Assembly: GCF_004011505.1 (NCBI RefSeq)
Contig: NZ_SAUN01000001.1
Coordinates: forward strand, 8,893,501 to 8,957,500
Length of the DNA: 64,000 nucleotides
Direction: 5' to 3'
From: Nonomuraea polychroma
Lineage (GTDB): Bacteria; Actinomycetota; Actinomycetes; Streptosporangiales; Streptosporangiaceae
Every line of letters starts with the position of its first letter. Position 1 is the first letter of the stretch. Positions 33,947-42,996 of the stretch are shown here, one piece after another. Both the position numbers and the translations under genes were made by a program. The notes beneath the pieces were generated by a model. That model searched no databases. It saw only the letters and a program-made list of their open reading frames with translations, and was not told the DNA's origin.

Positions 33947-35008
33947 TTACTCCTTCCGGGGAATTTTCCTGATCAAGCGCCCGGCCAGCCCGGCGAGGCC
34001 CGTCGGGGCCACGTACATCACCGCGATGATCAGCAGGCCGAAGATGACACCGGGCGCGGCGTCGTTGATCTCCTGCGAGATGCTCGGCACGAACATCACG
34101 AACAGCGCGCCGAGCACGGGCCCGGACATCGCGCCGAGCCCGCCCACGACCAGGCCGGCCAGCAGGGTGATGGACAGGTTGACGGTGAAGGAGTCCGGCG
34201 AGACGAACCCGATCACCCACGTGTAGAGGCAGCCGGCCGCCCCGGCGAACATCGCGCTCCAGGCGAACGCGAGCGTCTTGTAGAACGACAGCCGCACGCC
34301 CATGACCTCGGCCGCGATCTCGTTGTCCCTGACCGCGTGCAGCGCCCGGCCCACGCGCGACCGCAGCAGGCTGCCTGCCAGCAGGAACGCGGCGCCGGCG
34401 ACGGCGAGGGTGAGGAAGTAGAGCCACTGGTCCTCGGCCAGTCCGCTCCACGCGGGCGGCGCGGGCTTGGCCAGCGTCAGCCCCATCGACCCGCCGGTGA
34501 CCTCCTCGAACCGCTTGAGCAGCGGCACGAGGAAGATCGCGATGGCCAGCGTGACGAGCGCCAGGTACAGGCCGCGCAGCCGCATGGCCGGCACGCCGAA
34601 CGCGAGGCCCAGCACGAACGCGACGGCCGCCGCGATCGGCAACGTCAAGGGGTACGGCAGGGCCCAGCGATCCATGAGGATCGCCGCCGCGTACGCGCCC
34701 ACCGCGAAGAACGCGCCGTGACCCAGCGAGATCTGGCCGGCGTGGCCGACGAGGAGGTTGAGCCCGAGCAGCGCGACCGCGTAGACCAGCACCATCGTGA
34801 GCTGGAAGACGTGGAAGGGGACGAGCTGGAACGGCGCGTAGACGGCGGCCGCCACGAGCGCGGCTGCGGCCACCCACCGCCACCGGACCGCATCCCATCG
34901 GAAGCCGCGCGCCGACGTGGCACGGGCTTCGGCAGTCGCCGTGGCCGAGGCCGCGGTTTCCCCGGTTGCTGCGTTCTGCACCGAGTTGGTGTCCGCTCGC
35001 CCGGTCAT
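33947..35008 (-). CDS. livM: Liv-type ABC permease
   Basis: A 353-residue inner-membrane permease with an N-terminal Ala/Thr-rich tail of about 40 residues before the helices. Family marks are LLGLNLLVGHAGQISLGHGAFFAVGAYAAA and GRALHAVRDNEIAAEVMGV. It overlaps the LivH gene by 4 bp (TGA/ATG) and is followed 5 bp later by the binding protein. Confidence 0.93.
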   Translation of the reverse strand: MTGRADTNSVQNAATGETAASATATAEARATSARGFRWDAVRWRWVAAAALVAAAVYAPFQLVPFHVFQLTMVLVYAVALLGLNLLVGHAGQISLGHGAFFAVGAYAAAILMDRWALPYPLTLPIAAAVAFVLGLAFGVPAMRLRGLYLALVTLAIAIFLVPLLKRFEEVTGGSMGLTLAKPAPPAWSGLAEDQWLYFLTLAVAGAAFLLAGSLLRSRVGRALHAVRDNEIAAEVMGVRLSFYKTLAFAWSAMFAGAAGCLYTWVIGFVSPDSFTVNLSITLLAGLVVGGLGAMSGPVLGALFVMFVPSISQEINDAAPGVIFGLLIIAVMYVAPTGLAGLAGRLIRKIPRKE

Positions 35009-35886
35009 GCGCGCTCCACCACCGCTCGCCCGAACAACCCCTGAGGCCGCAGCAGCAACACGCCCAGGATGATCACCAGCGGCACGCCGATCTTGAGGTC
35101 GGAGCCGATGAACCCGACGTAGGCGCCGGCCAGCGTCTCCGCGACACCGACGATCACGCCGCCCACGACCGCCCCCGCCGGGCTGTCGAACCCGCCCAGC
35201 GTCGCCGCCGCGAACGCGTAAATGAGAACGCCGCCCATCATGTTGGGCTCCAGGAACAGCAGCGGCGCGATCAGCACCCCGGACACCGCGCCGACGGTGG
35301 CCGCGAGCCCCCAGCCGAGCGCCAGCGTCCATCCCACCCGGATCCCGACCAGCCGCGCGGACGACGGGTTGGTGGCCACGGCCCGCATCCCCAGCCCGAT
35401 CTTGGTGTGCTGGAAGAGCAGGTACAGCAGGCCCATGACCAGGGCGACCACGCCGAGCACGCCCAGCGTCGAGAAGCCGACGCTGACCCCGCCGAGCTCC
35501 AGCGCACCCTGGGGGAACGGGTTCGGGAAGTCCTTGATGAGGAAGGTCCAGATCCACCCGGCGGCGGCGTTGACGAAGATGAAGAGCCCGACGGTGACGA
35601 TCACGATGGTCAGCTCGGGCGCGCCCTCCACCGGCCGGATGATCAGGCGTTCGATGAGCATGCCGCCGGCGAACGACACGACGAGCGTGAGCGCCAGTGC
35701 CGCCCAGAACGGCAGTCCCGCCGCCACGCACTGCCAGGCGATGTACGTGGAGAACATGGCCAGCTCGCCCTGGGCGAAGTTGACGATCCCGGTGAACTGG
35801 TAGATCAGCACCAGGGCCAGCGCCATGCTGGCGTAGATGGCGCCCGCGCCGAGCCCTTCGACAACCTGTTGCAGGAATCCGGCCAT
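35005..35886 (-). CDS. livH: Liv-type ABC permease
   Basis: A 293-residue permease with about eight helices. Typical marks are ALVLIYQFTGIVNFAQGELAM and GLGMRAVATNPSSARLVGI. Two bp separate it from livF, so it is co-translated. It pairs with LivM to form the channel. Confidence 0.94.
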   Translation of the reverse strand: MAGFLQQVVEGLGAGAIYASMALALVLIYQFTGIVNFAQGELAMFSTYIAWQCVAAGLPFWAALALTLVVSFAGGMLIERLIIRPVEGAPELTIVIVTVGLFIFVNAAAGWIWTFLIKDFPNPFPQGALELGGVSVGFSTLGVLGVVALVMGLLYLLFQHTKIGLGMRAVATNPSSARLVGIRVGWTLALGWGLAATVGAVSGVLIAPLLFLEPNMMGGVLIYAFAAATLGGFDSPAGAVVGGVIVGVAETLAGAYVGFIGSDLKIGVPLVIILGVLLLRPQGLFGRAVVERA

Positions 35887-35888
35887 GC

Positions 35889-36605
35889 CTACACCCGGTA
35901 TCCGAGGTAGGACTGCGCGACCTGCTCGTCCGCCCTGATCTGCTCGGCCGTGCCGGACAACACGATCCGCCCGGTCTCCAGGACGTGCGCCTGCTGGGCG
36001 ATGCCGAGTGCGAGGTGGGCGTTCTGCTCGACGACGACCACGGTGGTGCGCTCCTCTTCGTTGATGGCCTGGACGATGCGGAACAGCTCCCGGGTGACCA
36101 GCGGCGCGAGGCCGAGCGAGGGCTCGTCGAGCAGGAGCACTCTGGGGCGCAGCATGAGGGCCCGGCCGAGGGCCAGCATCTGCTGCTCGCCGCCGCTGAG
36201 GCTGCCCGCGGCCTGCTTGAGCCGGGTCTTCAGGACCGGGAAGTAGGTGTAGATCCGATCGAGGTCGGCGTCCACGTCGCTCTTGCCGCGCCGGACGTAC
36301 GCGCCGAGCCGCAGGTTCTCCTCGACGGTCAGCGGCATGAACGTGCCCCGCCCCTCGGGCACGTGCGCGACGCCCAGCCGGGCGACCGCGTCGGGCGAGC
36401 GGCCGGTCAGGCTCACCTCTCCGAGCCGGACCGCGCCGCGGGCCCTCACCATGCCGCACAGGGCGCGGAGCAGGGTCGTCTTGCCGGCGCCGTTGGGGCC
36501 CAGGATGGCGCAGATCTCGCCCTCCCCCACGTCGAGGGAGACGCCGTGCAGCACGCGGGCGTCGCCGTACCCGGCGACCAGGTCTTCCACGATGAGCGCT
36601 GTCAT
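35889..36605 (-). CDS. livF: Liv-type ABC ATP-binding protein
   Basis: A 238-residue ATPase with Walker A GPNGAGKTT, signature LSGGEQQMLALGRAL, Walker B VLLLDEPSLGLAP and the H-loop VVVEQNAH. The PEGRGTF segment is typical of LivF. Overlaps livG by 4 bp. Confidence 0.95.
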   Translation of the reverse strand: MTALIVEDLVAGYGDARVLHGVSLDVGEGEICAILGPNGAGKTTLLRALCGMVRARGAVRLGEVSLTGRSPDAVARLGVAHVPEGRGTFMPLTVEENLRLGAYVRRGKSDVDADLDRIYTYFPVLKTRLKQAAGSLSGGEQQMLALGRALMLRPRVLLLDEPSLGLAPLVTRELFRIVQAINEEERTTVVVVEQNAHLALGIAQQAHVLETGRIVLSGTAEQIRADEQVAQSYLGYRV

Positions 36606-37426
36606 GCACCCTCCTTCGTCGGTCGCATGACAGATGTGCTGTGTCCATTTGTTCGCTCGCTGCGCTCACTCACGGCCGTCCCCAAGTAGGCCTCGATGAC
36701 GCCGGGATCGCGCTGCACCTCGGCCGGCGAGCCCTCGGCGATCTTGCGGCCGAAGTCCAGGCAGACGATGCGCTCGCAGAGTCCCATGACGAAGCCCATG
36801 TGGTGCTCGACCACGATCACGGTCAGGTCGTACGCGTCCCTGATCGTCCGCAGCGTGCCCGCGAACTCCTCGACCTCGGCCGCGTTCAGCCCGTTCACGG
36901 GCTCGTCCAGGAGCAGCAGCCGGGGGCGGGAGACCAGCGCGCGGGCCAGCTCCACCCGTTTCAGGGTGCCGAACGGCAGCCCGGTCGCCGGATGCCCGGC
37001 CACCCCGGTCAGGCCGAGCCGCTCCAGCACGGCGTCGGCCTCGGCCCGCAGCGCCCGCTCCTCGCGGCGCACGCCGGGCAGCCGCAGCCCCGCCGTCAGG
37101 AAACCGGCGCGGCCCCGGTGATGCGCGCCGACCAGCACGTTGTCGCGTACGGACAGGCGCGGGAACAGGCCCAGGTTCTGGAACGTGCGCGCGATGCCGA
37201 GCCGCGCGATCGTGTACGGGGCCACGGCCGTCAGGTCGCGCCCCTCGTACGTGACCGTCCCCGAGTCGGCGTCGTACCGCCGGGTCAGGCAGTTGAACAG
37301 GGTGGTCTTGCCGGCGCCGTTCGGCCCGATGAGCCCCACCATCTCGCCGGGCGCCACCTCGAAGCCCACGCCGTCCAGCGCCGTGATGCCGCCGAAGCGA
37401 ACGGTAAGATCGTGTACCTCCAGCAT
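36602..37426 (-). CDS. livG: Liv-type ABC ATP-binding protein
   Basis: A 274-residue ATPase with Walker A GPNGAGKTTLF, the RTFQN Q-loop, and LLLLDEPVNGLN as Walker B. The LivG signature is replaced by PFGTLKRVELARAL (a Ser-Gly-Gly-poor form). ATG 37426 has AGGAGG upstream; a longer start at 37492 has no site. The C-terminus after AYLGTAV carries about 25 extra residues (SERSERTNGHSTS...) coded by the GAGCGNAGCGAGCG repeat element. It is the first gene of the operon, divergent from pucR. Confidence 0.92.
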   Translation of the reverse strand: MLEVHDLTVRFGGITALDGVGFEVAPGEMVGLIGPNGAGKTTLFNCLTRRYDADSGTVTYEGRDLTAVAPYTIARLGIARTFQNLGLFPRLSVRDNVLVGAHHRGRAGFLTAGLRLPGVRREERALRAEADAVLERLGLTGVAGHPATGLPFGTLKRVELARALVSRPRLLLLDEPVNGLNAAEVEEFAGTLRTIRDAYDLTVIVVEHHMGFVMGLCERIVCLDFGRKIAEGSPAEVQRDPGVIEAYLGTAVSERSERTNGHSTSVMRPTKEGA

Positions 37427-37438
37427 CCGGCCTCCTGG

Positions 37439-37451
37439 AGAACAATGTTCT
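37439..37451. promoter_or_regulatory. Palindrome between livG and pucR
   Basis: AGAACAATGTTCT is a perfect 13-bp palindrome (6-bp arms) directly before the livG ribosome site. It stands in a 178-bp divergent region and is a candidate PucR operator. Confidence 0.5.
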
Positions 37452-37604
37452 GAATGGGGCTCAGCGTAGGATCCGCCGGTCAGGAGCCGCATTGGGCACG
37501 GTGACCCAAGATGTCTCAGGGGAGTTGTCCGCTGAGCACAGCGAGGGTCTCGGACCGGTTACAACCCGTTGACCGCCCCGCAATAGGCATGGATCATCCC
37601 CGAC

Positions 37605-38975
37605 ATGTCCGGTGGTTTCAGCACGGAAACGCTCACTGGTGCCGAGGCGGTCCGCGCCGAGCGCGCCCGCATCCTGTCCGAGCTGCTCGGCGACGTCCCG
37701 CGGCTGGCCGACACCGCGGTCGCGGCGATCATCGCGGAGATCCCGGCGTACGCGGCCCAGGGCCGCGACTTCCTGGCCGACGTACGCGACCAGGTCGTCA
37801 GGCACTATCGCGCCAAGCTCGCCGTGCTCCTGGAGGAGCGCCGGGTGACGCCGGAGGACATCTCCTTCTCCCGGCGGGCGGCCATGCGCCGGGCCAGAGC
37901 CGGGGTGGCGCTGACCGACTACATGAACGCCTACCGGGTGGGGCAGCGGATCTTCTGGGAGTCGCTGGTCGAGCGGGCGGGACCCACCCCGGCCGGGCGC
38001 GAGGCGGCGTTGTCGCTGGCCATGTCACAGATGCGGTACTGCGACTTCGCCAGCACGCACGCGGCGAACGCGTACATGGAGTTCCAGCAGTACGCCTCCG
38101 CCGAAGCCCTGCGCGAGAGCCGGGACCTGCTCGAAACGTTGCTGGCCGGAGGCACGCCGATCCGCGGCAGAGAGCTGGCCACCGCGCAGGCGCACGGCCT
38201 GGCGCCGGACACGCGCACGCCGCTGCTCGTGGTGATCGCGGTGCTGGTGGCCGCGCCCGCGGCGGCCGAGCTCGATCGGGACGCCGAGGCCAGGCACGCC
38301 GCCTGCGCGGCGATCGCCAGGCTTGGCGGCAACGGCACGCGGACGTTGTCGGTCGTGCGCCGCTCGGAGATCGTGGCGATCCCCGTGCTCGGTCCGGGGA
38401 CCGGGCCCGAGGAGTTGTGCGACCGGCTCCAGGGGGTGCTGGACGGGCTGGCCACCGAGGGCATCAGGCTGGCGATGGGCGTCAGCACGGTGTCGGCGGG
38501 GACGGCGGCGATTCCGCAGGCGTACCAGGAGGCAAGGTCCGTGCTGGACTTCGTGCCCGAGGAGGGCGGGGTGGCGGCGCTGCCCAGGATCACGCCGTTC
38601 CAGTACCTGGCGTTGCGGGCCGACGACATCGCCCGCCACCTGGTGGACCCGCGCATCACGGCGCTGCTGGCCGAGGATCGGGCGCGCGGCGGCGTGCTGA
38701 CCGCCACGATCAGGGCGTTCGCCGCCGCCGACCTCAACCTGCGCAGCGCGGCCGAGCACCTGCAGATCCATCCCAACACCGCCCAGTACCGGCTGCGCAG
38801 GATCCAGGAGCGCACCGGGCGCAGCCTGCGCTCGATCAACGACCTCGTCGAGCTGCTCGTGGCCATCGCCCTGCAGGACTCGCTGCCCACAAACGCCGGC
38901 CGGGAAAGACTGGCCACGGCGACCAATGAGGGCCGCGGGGTCGCCGACGTACGGTCATTCCATGAACCTCGCTGA
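37605..38975 (+). CDS. PucR-family transcriptional regulator
   Basis: A 456-residue regulator. The N-terminal two-thirds is a helical sensor with a GGDEF-like linker region. The C-terminus (about 375-440) is the PucR/CdaR HTH: DLNLRSAAEHLQIHPNTAQYRLRRIQERTGRSL. It is divergent from the liv operon and ends inside the CoA-ligase start (14-bp overlap), so ligase and regulator are co-transcribed. It probably controls uptake and activation of the same compound. Confidence 0.88.
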   Translation: MSGGFSTETLTGAEAVRAERARILSELLGDVPRLADTAVAAIIAEIPAYAAQGRDFLADVRDQVVRHYRAKLAVLLEERRVTPEDISFSRRAAMRRARAGVALTDYMNAYRVGQRIFWESLVERAGPTPAGREAALSLAMSQMRYCDFASTHAANAYMEFQQYASAEALRESRDLLETLLAGGTPIRGRELATAQAHGLAPDTRTPLLVVIAVLVAAPAAAELDRDAEARHAACAAIARLGGNGTRTLSVVRRSEIVAIPVLGPGTGPEELCDRLQGVLDGLATEGIRLAMGVSTVSAGTAAIPQAYQEARSVLDFVPEEGGVAALPRITPFQYLALRADDIARHLVDPRITALLAEDRARGGVLTATIRAFAAADLNLRSAAEHLQIHPNTAQYRLRRIQERTGRSLRSINDLVELLVAIALQDSLPTNAGRERLATATNEGRGVADVRSFHEPR

Positions 38976-40467
38976 CCGGCTCCACACCGTCGCGGGGCGG
39001 CTCGGTGGCAGAGCGGTTCTCACGCTGGACGAGGCCGAGCTCACCTACGGCGTGCTCGACGAGCTGAGCGCCCGCCTGGCGGGGCTGCTGCGGTGCCGCG
39101 GGATCGTCGCCGGCGACCGGGTCGCGATCATGTTGCCGAACGTGCCGGAGTTCGGCGTCGTCTACTACGGGGTGCTGCGGATCGGGGCCGTGGTGGTGCC
39201 GCTCGACCCGCTGCTGAAGCGGCGGGAGATCGCCGCGTACCTCGGGGACTGCGGGGCGCGGCTGCTGATCGCCTGGCACGCGTTCGCCGAGACCGCCGAG
39301 GCCGGGTCCGCGGGCACCAAGGCGGACTGTTTCTTCGTCGTGCCCGAGGAGTTCCGCCGGCTGCTGCGCGGTGTGCCGGCCGAGCACGACATCGCCGTCA
39401 TGGACGCGGACGACACCGCGGTCATCCACTACACGTCCGGGACCACCGGACGCCCGAAAGGCGTCGAGCTGACCCACGCCAACCTGGCCGGCAACGCCGC
39501 CACGGTGGCCCACATGCACGCGCTCGGCGTGGATGACGTGGTGCTCGGCGCGCTGCCGCTCTACCACACATTCGGTCAGACGTGCTCGCTCAACGCCACC
39601 GTGCACGCGGGGGCGCGGCTGACGTTGCTGCGCCGCTTCGAGCCGGGCCGGGCGCTGGAGGTGATCAGGCGCGACGGGGTGACGGTGTTCCAGGGCGTGC
39701 CGACCATGTACATCGCGCTGCTCGACCACCCGGGCGCCTCCGACATGTCGATGTTGCGTGTGTGCACGTCCGGCGGAGCCGCGTTGCCGCTGGACGTGCT
39801 GCGGGCGTACGAGTCCCGCTTCGGCTGCCAGATCATCGAGGGCTACGGGCTCAGCGAGACCTCACCGGTCGCCGCCACGAACCGGGGCGGCCACGGCCGC
39901 CGGCCGGGCTCGATCGGCTGGCCGATCAGGGGCGTGGAGATGAAGGTGGTCGACGAGGAGGGCCGGGAGGCGCCGCACGGCGAGATCGGCGAGATCGTGA
40001 TCCGCGGCCCCAACGTCATGAAGGGCTACTGGAACAACCCGGCGGCCACCGCCGAGGCCATCCGCGACGGCTGGTTCCACACCGGCGACCTCGGCCGCGT
40101 CGACGAGGACGGCTTCTTCTTCCTGGTGGACCGCCGCCGCGACGTGATCATCCGCGGCGGTTACACCGTCTATCCGCGTGAGGTGGAGGAGGTCCTCTAC
40201 GAGCACCCGGCGGTGCGGCAGGCGGCCGTGCTCGGCGTGCCGCACCCGGAGCTGGGCGAGGAGATCGAGGCCGTGGTGGCCGTACGGGAGCCGGTGAGCG
40301 GCGAGGAACTGCGTGACTTCGCACGAGAGCGGGTGGCCGCCTACAAATACCCCCGGCACATTTCGTTCGTGGACGAACTTCCTGTGAGCCACACTGGAAA
40401 GATCCTCAAACGCGCACTCACGGCGTCCCGGGTCTCATATATCGAGAGCAATCGTCTTACTAATTAA
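38962..40467 (+). CDS. Long-chain-fatty-acid/aryl CoA ligase (AMP-binding)
   Basis: A 501-residue adenylate-forming ligase. AMP-site motifs are YTSGTTGRPKGVELTH (about 156), GYGLSETSP (about 294) and the hinge TGDLGRVDEDG. The C-terminal catalytic Lys is in SHTGKILKRAL (about 489). It makes acyl-AMP, then acyl-CoA. Context with LivFGHMK and PucR suggests an imported carboxylate such as an aromatic or branched acid. ATG 38962 lies inside the pucR 3' end. Confidence 0.9.
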   Translation: MNLADRLHTVAGRLGGRAVLTLDEAELTYGVLDELSARLAGLLRCRGIVAGDRVAIMLPNVPEFGVVYYGVLRIGAVVVPLDPLLKRREIAAYLGDCGARLLIAWHAFAETAEAGSAGTKADCFFVVPEEFRRLLRGVPAEHDIAVMDADDTAVIHYTSGTTGRPKGVELTHANLAGNAATVAHMHALGVDDVVLGALPLYHTFGQTCSLNATVHAGARLTLLRRFEPGRALEVIRRDGVTVFQGVPTMYIALLDHPGASDMSMLRVCTSGGAALPLDVLRAYESRFGCQIIEGYGLSETSPVAATNRGGHGRRPGSIGWPIRGVEMKVVDEEGREAPHGEIGEIVIRGPNVMKGYWNNPAATAEAIRDGWFHTGDLGRVDEDGFFFLVDRRRDVIIRGGYTVYPREVEEVLYEHPAVRQAAVLGVPHPELGEEIEAVVAVREPVSGEELRDFARERVAAYKYPRHISFVDELPVSHTGKILKRALTASRVSYIESNRLTN

Positions 40468-40490
40468 GACATCCTCTAGAGTCTCCCGGC

Positions 40491-41258
40491 ATGACACCTT
40501 GGGAGATGGCCGCGGTGCTGGCGGCCGGCGTGGCGGGCGGGGCCATCAACACCGTCGTGGGCTCCGGATCGCTGATCACGTTCCCCACGCTCCTGGCCGT
40601 CGGCCTGCCGCCGATCACCGCCAACGTCTCCAACAACATCGGCCTCGTCCCCGGCGGCTTCACCGGTGTCATGGGCTACCGGCCCGAACTGAAGGGCCAG
40701 CGCGCGCGCCTGCTCGCGCTCGCCCCGGCCTCCGTCATCGGCTCCCTGATCGGCAGCTTCCTGCTGCTCAACCTGCCGGAGAGCAGCTTCAACGTGATCG
40801 TGAGCGTGCTGATCGGGGTGTCCTGCGCGCTTGTGGTGATCCAGCCCAGACTCAGCCGCCTGCTCACCGCGCCGGAGCTCGGCGCCCCGCCGAGCTCCGG
40901 CGAGCACGGCGGGCCGTGGCTGTGGCTGGGCACGCTGGCCGCCGGCATGTTCGGCGGCTATTTCGGCGCCGGGCAGGGCATCCTGCTCCTCGGCCTGATG
41001 GGCATCCTCCTCGCCGATGACCTGCAGCGGCTCAACGCGGCGAAGAACGTGCTCGTGCTGTTGGTCAACTCGGTGGCCGCTGTGCTGTACGTGGTGGTGG
41101 CGGACGTGAACTGGCTGGCGGTGCTGCTGGTGGCGCTGGGCTCCATGGCAGGCGGCTTCGTCGGGGCCAGGGTGGGGCGCAGGCTGCCGGCCGCGGTCCT
41201 GCGCGGTGTGATCGTCTGCATTGGCGTCGTGGCGATCGTGAAACTCCTCACAGATTAG
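40491..41258 (+). CDS. TauE/SafE-family sulfite/sulfonate exporter-like permease
   Basis: A 255-residue membrane protein with about eight helices. Family marks are GAINTVVGSGSLITFPTLL and GGYFGAGQGILLLGLMG, duplicated halves of the TSUP fold. It begins 23 bp after the ligase and may be in the same transcript. It likely moves a sulfur-containing or other organic anion; specificity is unknown. Confidence 0.9.
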   Translation: MTPWEMAAVLAAGVAGGAINTVVGSGSLITFPTLLAVGLPPITANVSNNIGLVPGGFTGVMGYRPELKGQRARLLALAPASVIGSLIGSFLLLNLPESSFNVIVSVLIGVSCALVVIQPRLSRLLTAPELGAPPSSGEHGGPWLWLGTLAAGMFGGYFGAGQGILLLGLMGILLADDLQRLNAAKNVLVLLVNSVAAVLYVVVADVNWLAVLLVALGSMAGGFVGARVGRRLPAAVLRGVIVCIGVVAIVKLLTD

Positions 41259-41276
41259 AAGGCTTTGCAGCTTAGA

Positions 41277-41291
41277 TGAAAATCGTTACCA
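41277..41291. promoter_or_regulatory. Zur-box-like site
   Basis: TGAAAATCGTTACCA matches the actinobacterial zinc-regulator consensus (TGAAAATNNTTTTCA) except at two bases. It lies 9 bp before a GTG that begins a lipoprotein-like leader. Zur sites of this shape control zinc uptake in Streptomyces and Mycobacterium. The gene it controlled is now broken. Confidence 0.65.
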
Positions 41292-41300
41292 TTGTCGGCC

Positions 41301-41512
41301 GTGCGCCTCGGTCGTCGTGCCTTCCTTTCGCTGCCGCCATCGTCCTTGCCGGATGCGCCGCTCAATCTGAAACCGGGGCCATGTCGTCGCAGCCCAGAAG
41401 GGGTGGCCTGACGCTGCTGCTCATCAGCCATGACATGGACGTGGTCGCCAGACTGGCGGACCGCGTCGCCACGCTCGACGTCGGCCGGCTCACTTGGGAG
41501 GGAAAGCCATGA
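41301..41512 (+). pseudogene. Chimeric remnant: lipoprotein leader joined to an ABC-ATPase tail
   Basis: GTG 41301 reads MRLGRRAFLSL, a normal signal-peptide start. A shift to another frame then gives AAAIVLAGCAAQSETG with a lipobox. Soon after, the same frame becomes GLTLLLISHDMDVVARLADRVATLDVGRL, the H-loop and end of a nickel/oligopeptide ABC ATPase. A deletion has therefore joined a substrate-binding gene start to an ATPase end, losing the permeases between. An ATG at 41276 would read through in one frame but sits in the Zur box without a ribosome site. Confidence 0.7.
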
Positions 41513-42057
41513 ACCCCTACGTCATCCAGCGCGCCGCACTCCGCCACCTCGACGGCGCGCGGCAGATCATGCTGGACACCTTCTACCGCGACTTCGGCTA
41601 CGGCTACCAGCCTCAATGGCATGGGGACGTGATCGACCTGGAGGGCACGTACCTGCTGCCCTGCAGGCACACGCTCCTCGTGGCTCTGCACGGCGACGAA
41701 GTGGTCGGCACCACGGCCGTGCGCGCGCAGGGCCCGAAGAGCCCGCCCCACCCGGAGTGGCTGGCCAGGCTCTACCCGGACGGCAAGACGGCGCAGCTCT
41801 TCCGGGTGTACGTGGCCCCCGCCCATCGCCGGCACGGTCTGGCCCGCGACATGGTCCGCCAGGCCTGCCGCTTCGTCGCGGACTGCGGCGACTACCGGTC
41901 GATCTACCTGCACACCGACACTCGGGTGCCGGGGGCGGAGGCGTTCTGGCGCTCAATGGCCGAGCCGGTCTTCGACGACCGCGACGGCGACCCCGACCAC
42001 CTTCAGACCCTGCATTTCGAGCTCCCGATGCCGACGTCGTGTGAAAGTCCCCATTAG
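41509..42057 (+). CDS. GNAT N-acetyltransferase
   Basis: A 182-residue acetyltransferase. The acetyl-CoA loop is FRVYVAPAHRRHGLARDMVRQA (about 103-124), matching Q/R-x-x-G-x-G/A. ATG 41509 overlaps the remnant's TGA and follows GGGAGGGAAAGCC. It was thus the last gene of the lost Zur-controlled metal-transport operon. It may have modified a metallophore; this is inference. It looks intact. Confidence 0.85.
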   Translation: MNPYVIQRAALRHLDGARQIMLDTFYRDFGYGYQPQWHGDVIDLEGTYLLPCRHTLLVALHGDEVVGTTAVRAQGPKSPPHPEWLARLYPDGKTAQLFRVYVAPAHRRHGLARDMVRQACRFVADCGDYRSIYLHTDTRVPGAEAFWRSMAEPVFDDRDGDPDHLQTLHFELPMPTSCESPH

Positions 42058-42140
42058 TTTGTCCGGAATCCCGAATTTCGGTCGTGAAGTACGCCAGGAT
42101 CGTCCGGGTGAGTCCCCGGATCGTTGTCCCGTTCGTCGGC

Positions 42141-42863
42141 TCAGCCGGACAGGCCGGCGACGAAGGCCACGGGGATCAGAGCGACCGTGAGCGCGACGGC
42201 CCACCAGCGCGGAGCCGGGCCATTGCGCAGCACCGTGACGCCCAAGGGCACGAGGGCGACCGCAAGCCCGGCCAGCGCGACCAGCGAGACGGGGTCGGTG
42301 CTGCCCTTGAGCACGCCCAGCGGCAGCGCGCTCGCGAGCGCCAGCGCAACGGAGCTCGCGCATCTGGCGGTGCCCGCGACGCCGCCGCCGAAGGCCCTGG
42401 CGCGGTAGGCGCCGATCGCCAGCACGATCCAGCCGCCCATGATCGCGACGTTGGCCGCCTTGAAGAGGTGGAAGGCACCGTACGTGGAGGAGACCGCCTG
42501 TTGCGCCGCCGCCGGCCCCAGCACGTCCACCATCTGGAACGCCAGATGACTCACCCCCGCGTGGAAGACCCGCCCGAACAGCCCGAGCACCACCAGCGTG
42601 CCACCCCATGCGGCCCACCCCGGGTGCGTCGCCCCGATGCGGCGCGCCAGCGCGGCCACGGCCGGCCACAGCAGCACGACCCCGGCCGCGAACAGGCTGT
42701 AGGACAACGCCATCTTCGCCGGCTCCGCCGCGTAGGCGGCGAGCTGACCGGGGAAGAAGTCGTCCTCACCCATCCGGACCAGCACCGCGGCGAGCAGCAG
42801 GAGCGGCCCGAGCACCAGCCCGGTCCCTTCGACCCAGCGGCCGGGGAACTGATTGATCGTCAT
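42141..42863 (-). CDS. Integral membrane protein, 240 aa
   Basis: About seven hydrophobic helices, no known transporter motif. Segments such as GRVFHAGVSHLAFQMVDVLGPAAAQQA and FHLFKAANVAIMGGWIVL recur in actinobacterial membrane proteins of unknown role. ATG 42863 follows GGTGG. It stands alone, convergent with the GNAT gene and divergent from the AAA gene. Confidence 0.7.
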   Translation of the reverse strand: MTINQFPGRWVEGTGLVLGPLLLLAAVLVRMGEDDFFPGQLAAYAAEPAKMALSYSLFAAGVVLLWPAVAALARRIGATHPGWAAWGGTLVVLGLFGRVFHAGVSHLAFQMVDVLGPAAAQQAVSSTYGAFHLFKAANVAIMGGWIVLAIGAYRARAFGGGVAGTARCASSVALALASALPLGVLKGSTDPVSLVALAGLAVALVPLGVTVLRNGPAPRWWAVALTVALIPVAFVAGLSG

Positions 42864-42996
42864 GCCACCGATTGAACCGGCGGCCGCGCGCCGGCACACG
42901 GGCGCTCAGGCGAGAGCCGGGGTAGAGCCAGCACCACCTTCGATAGCCTGCGTAGTTTGGTAATAACGGGATTCCTGCGACAGAAGGGACGAGCAC

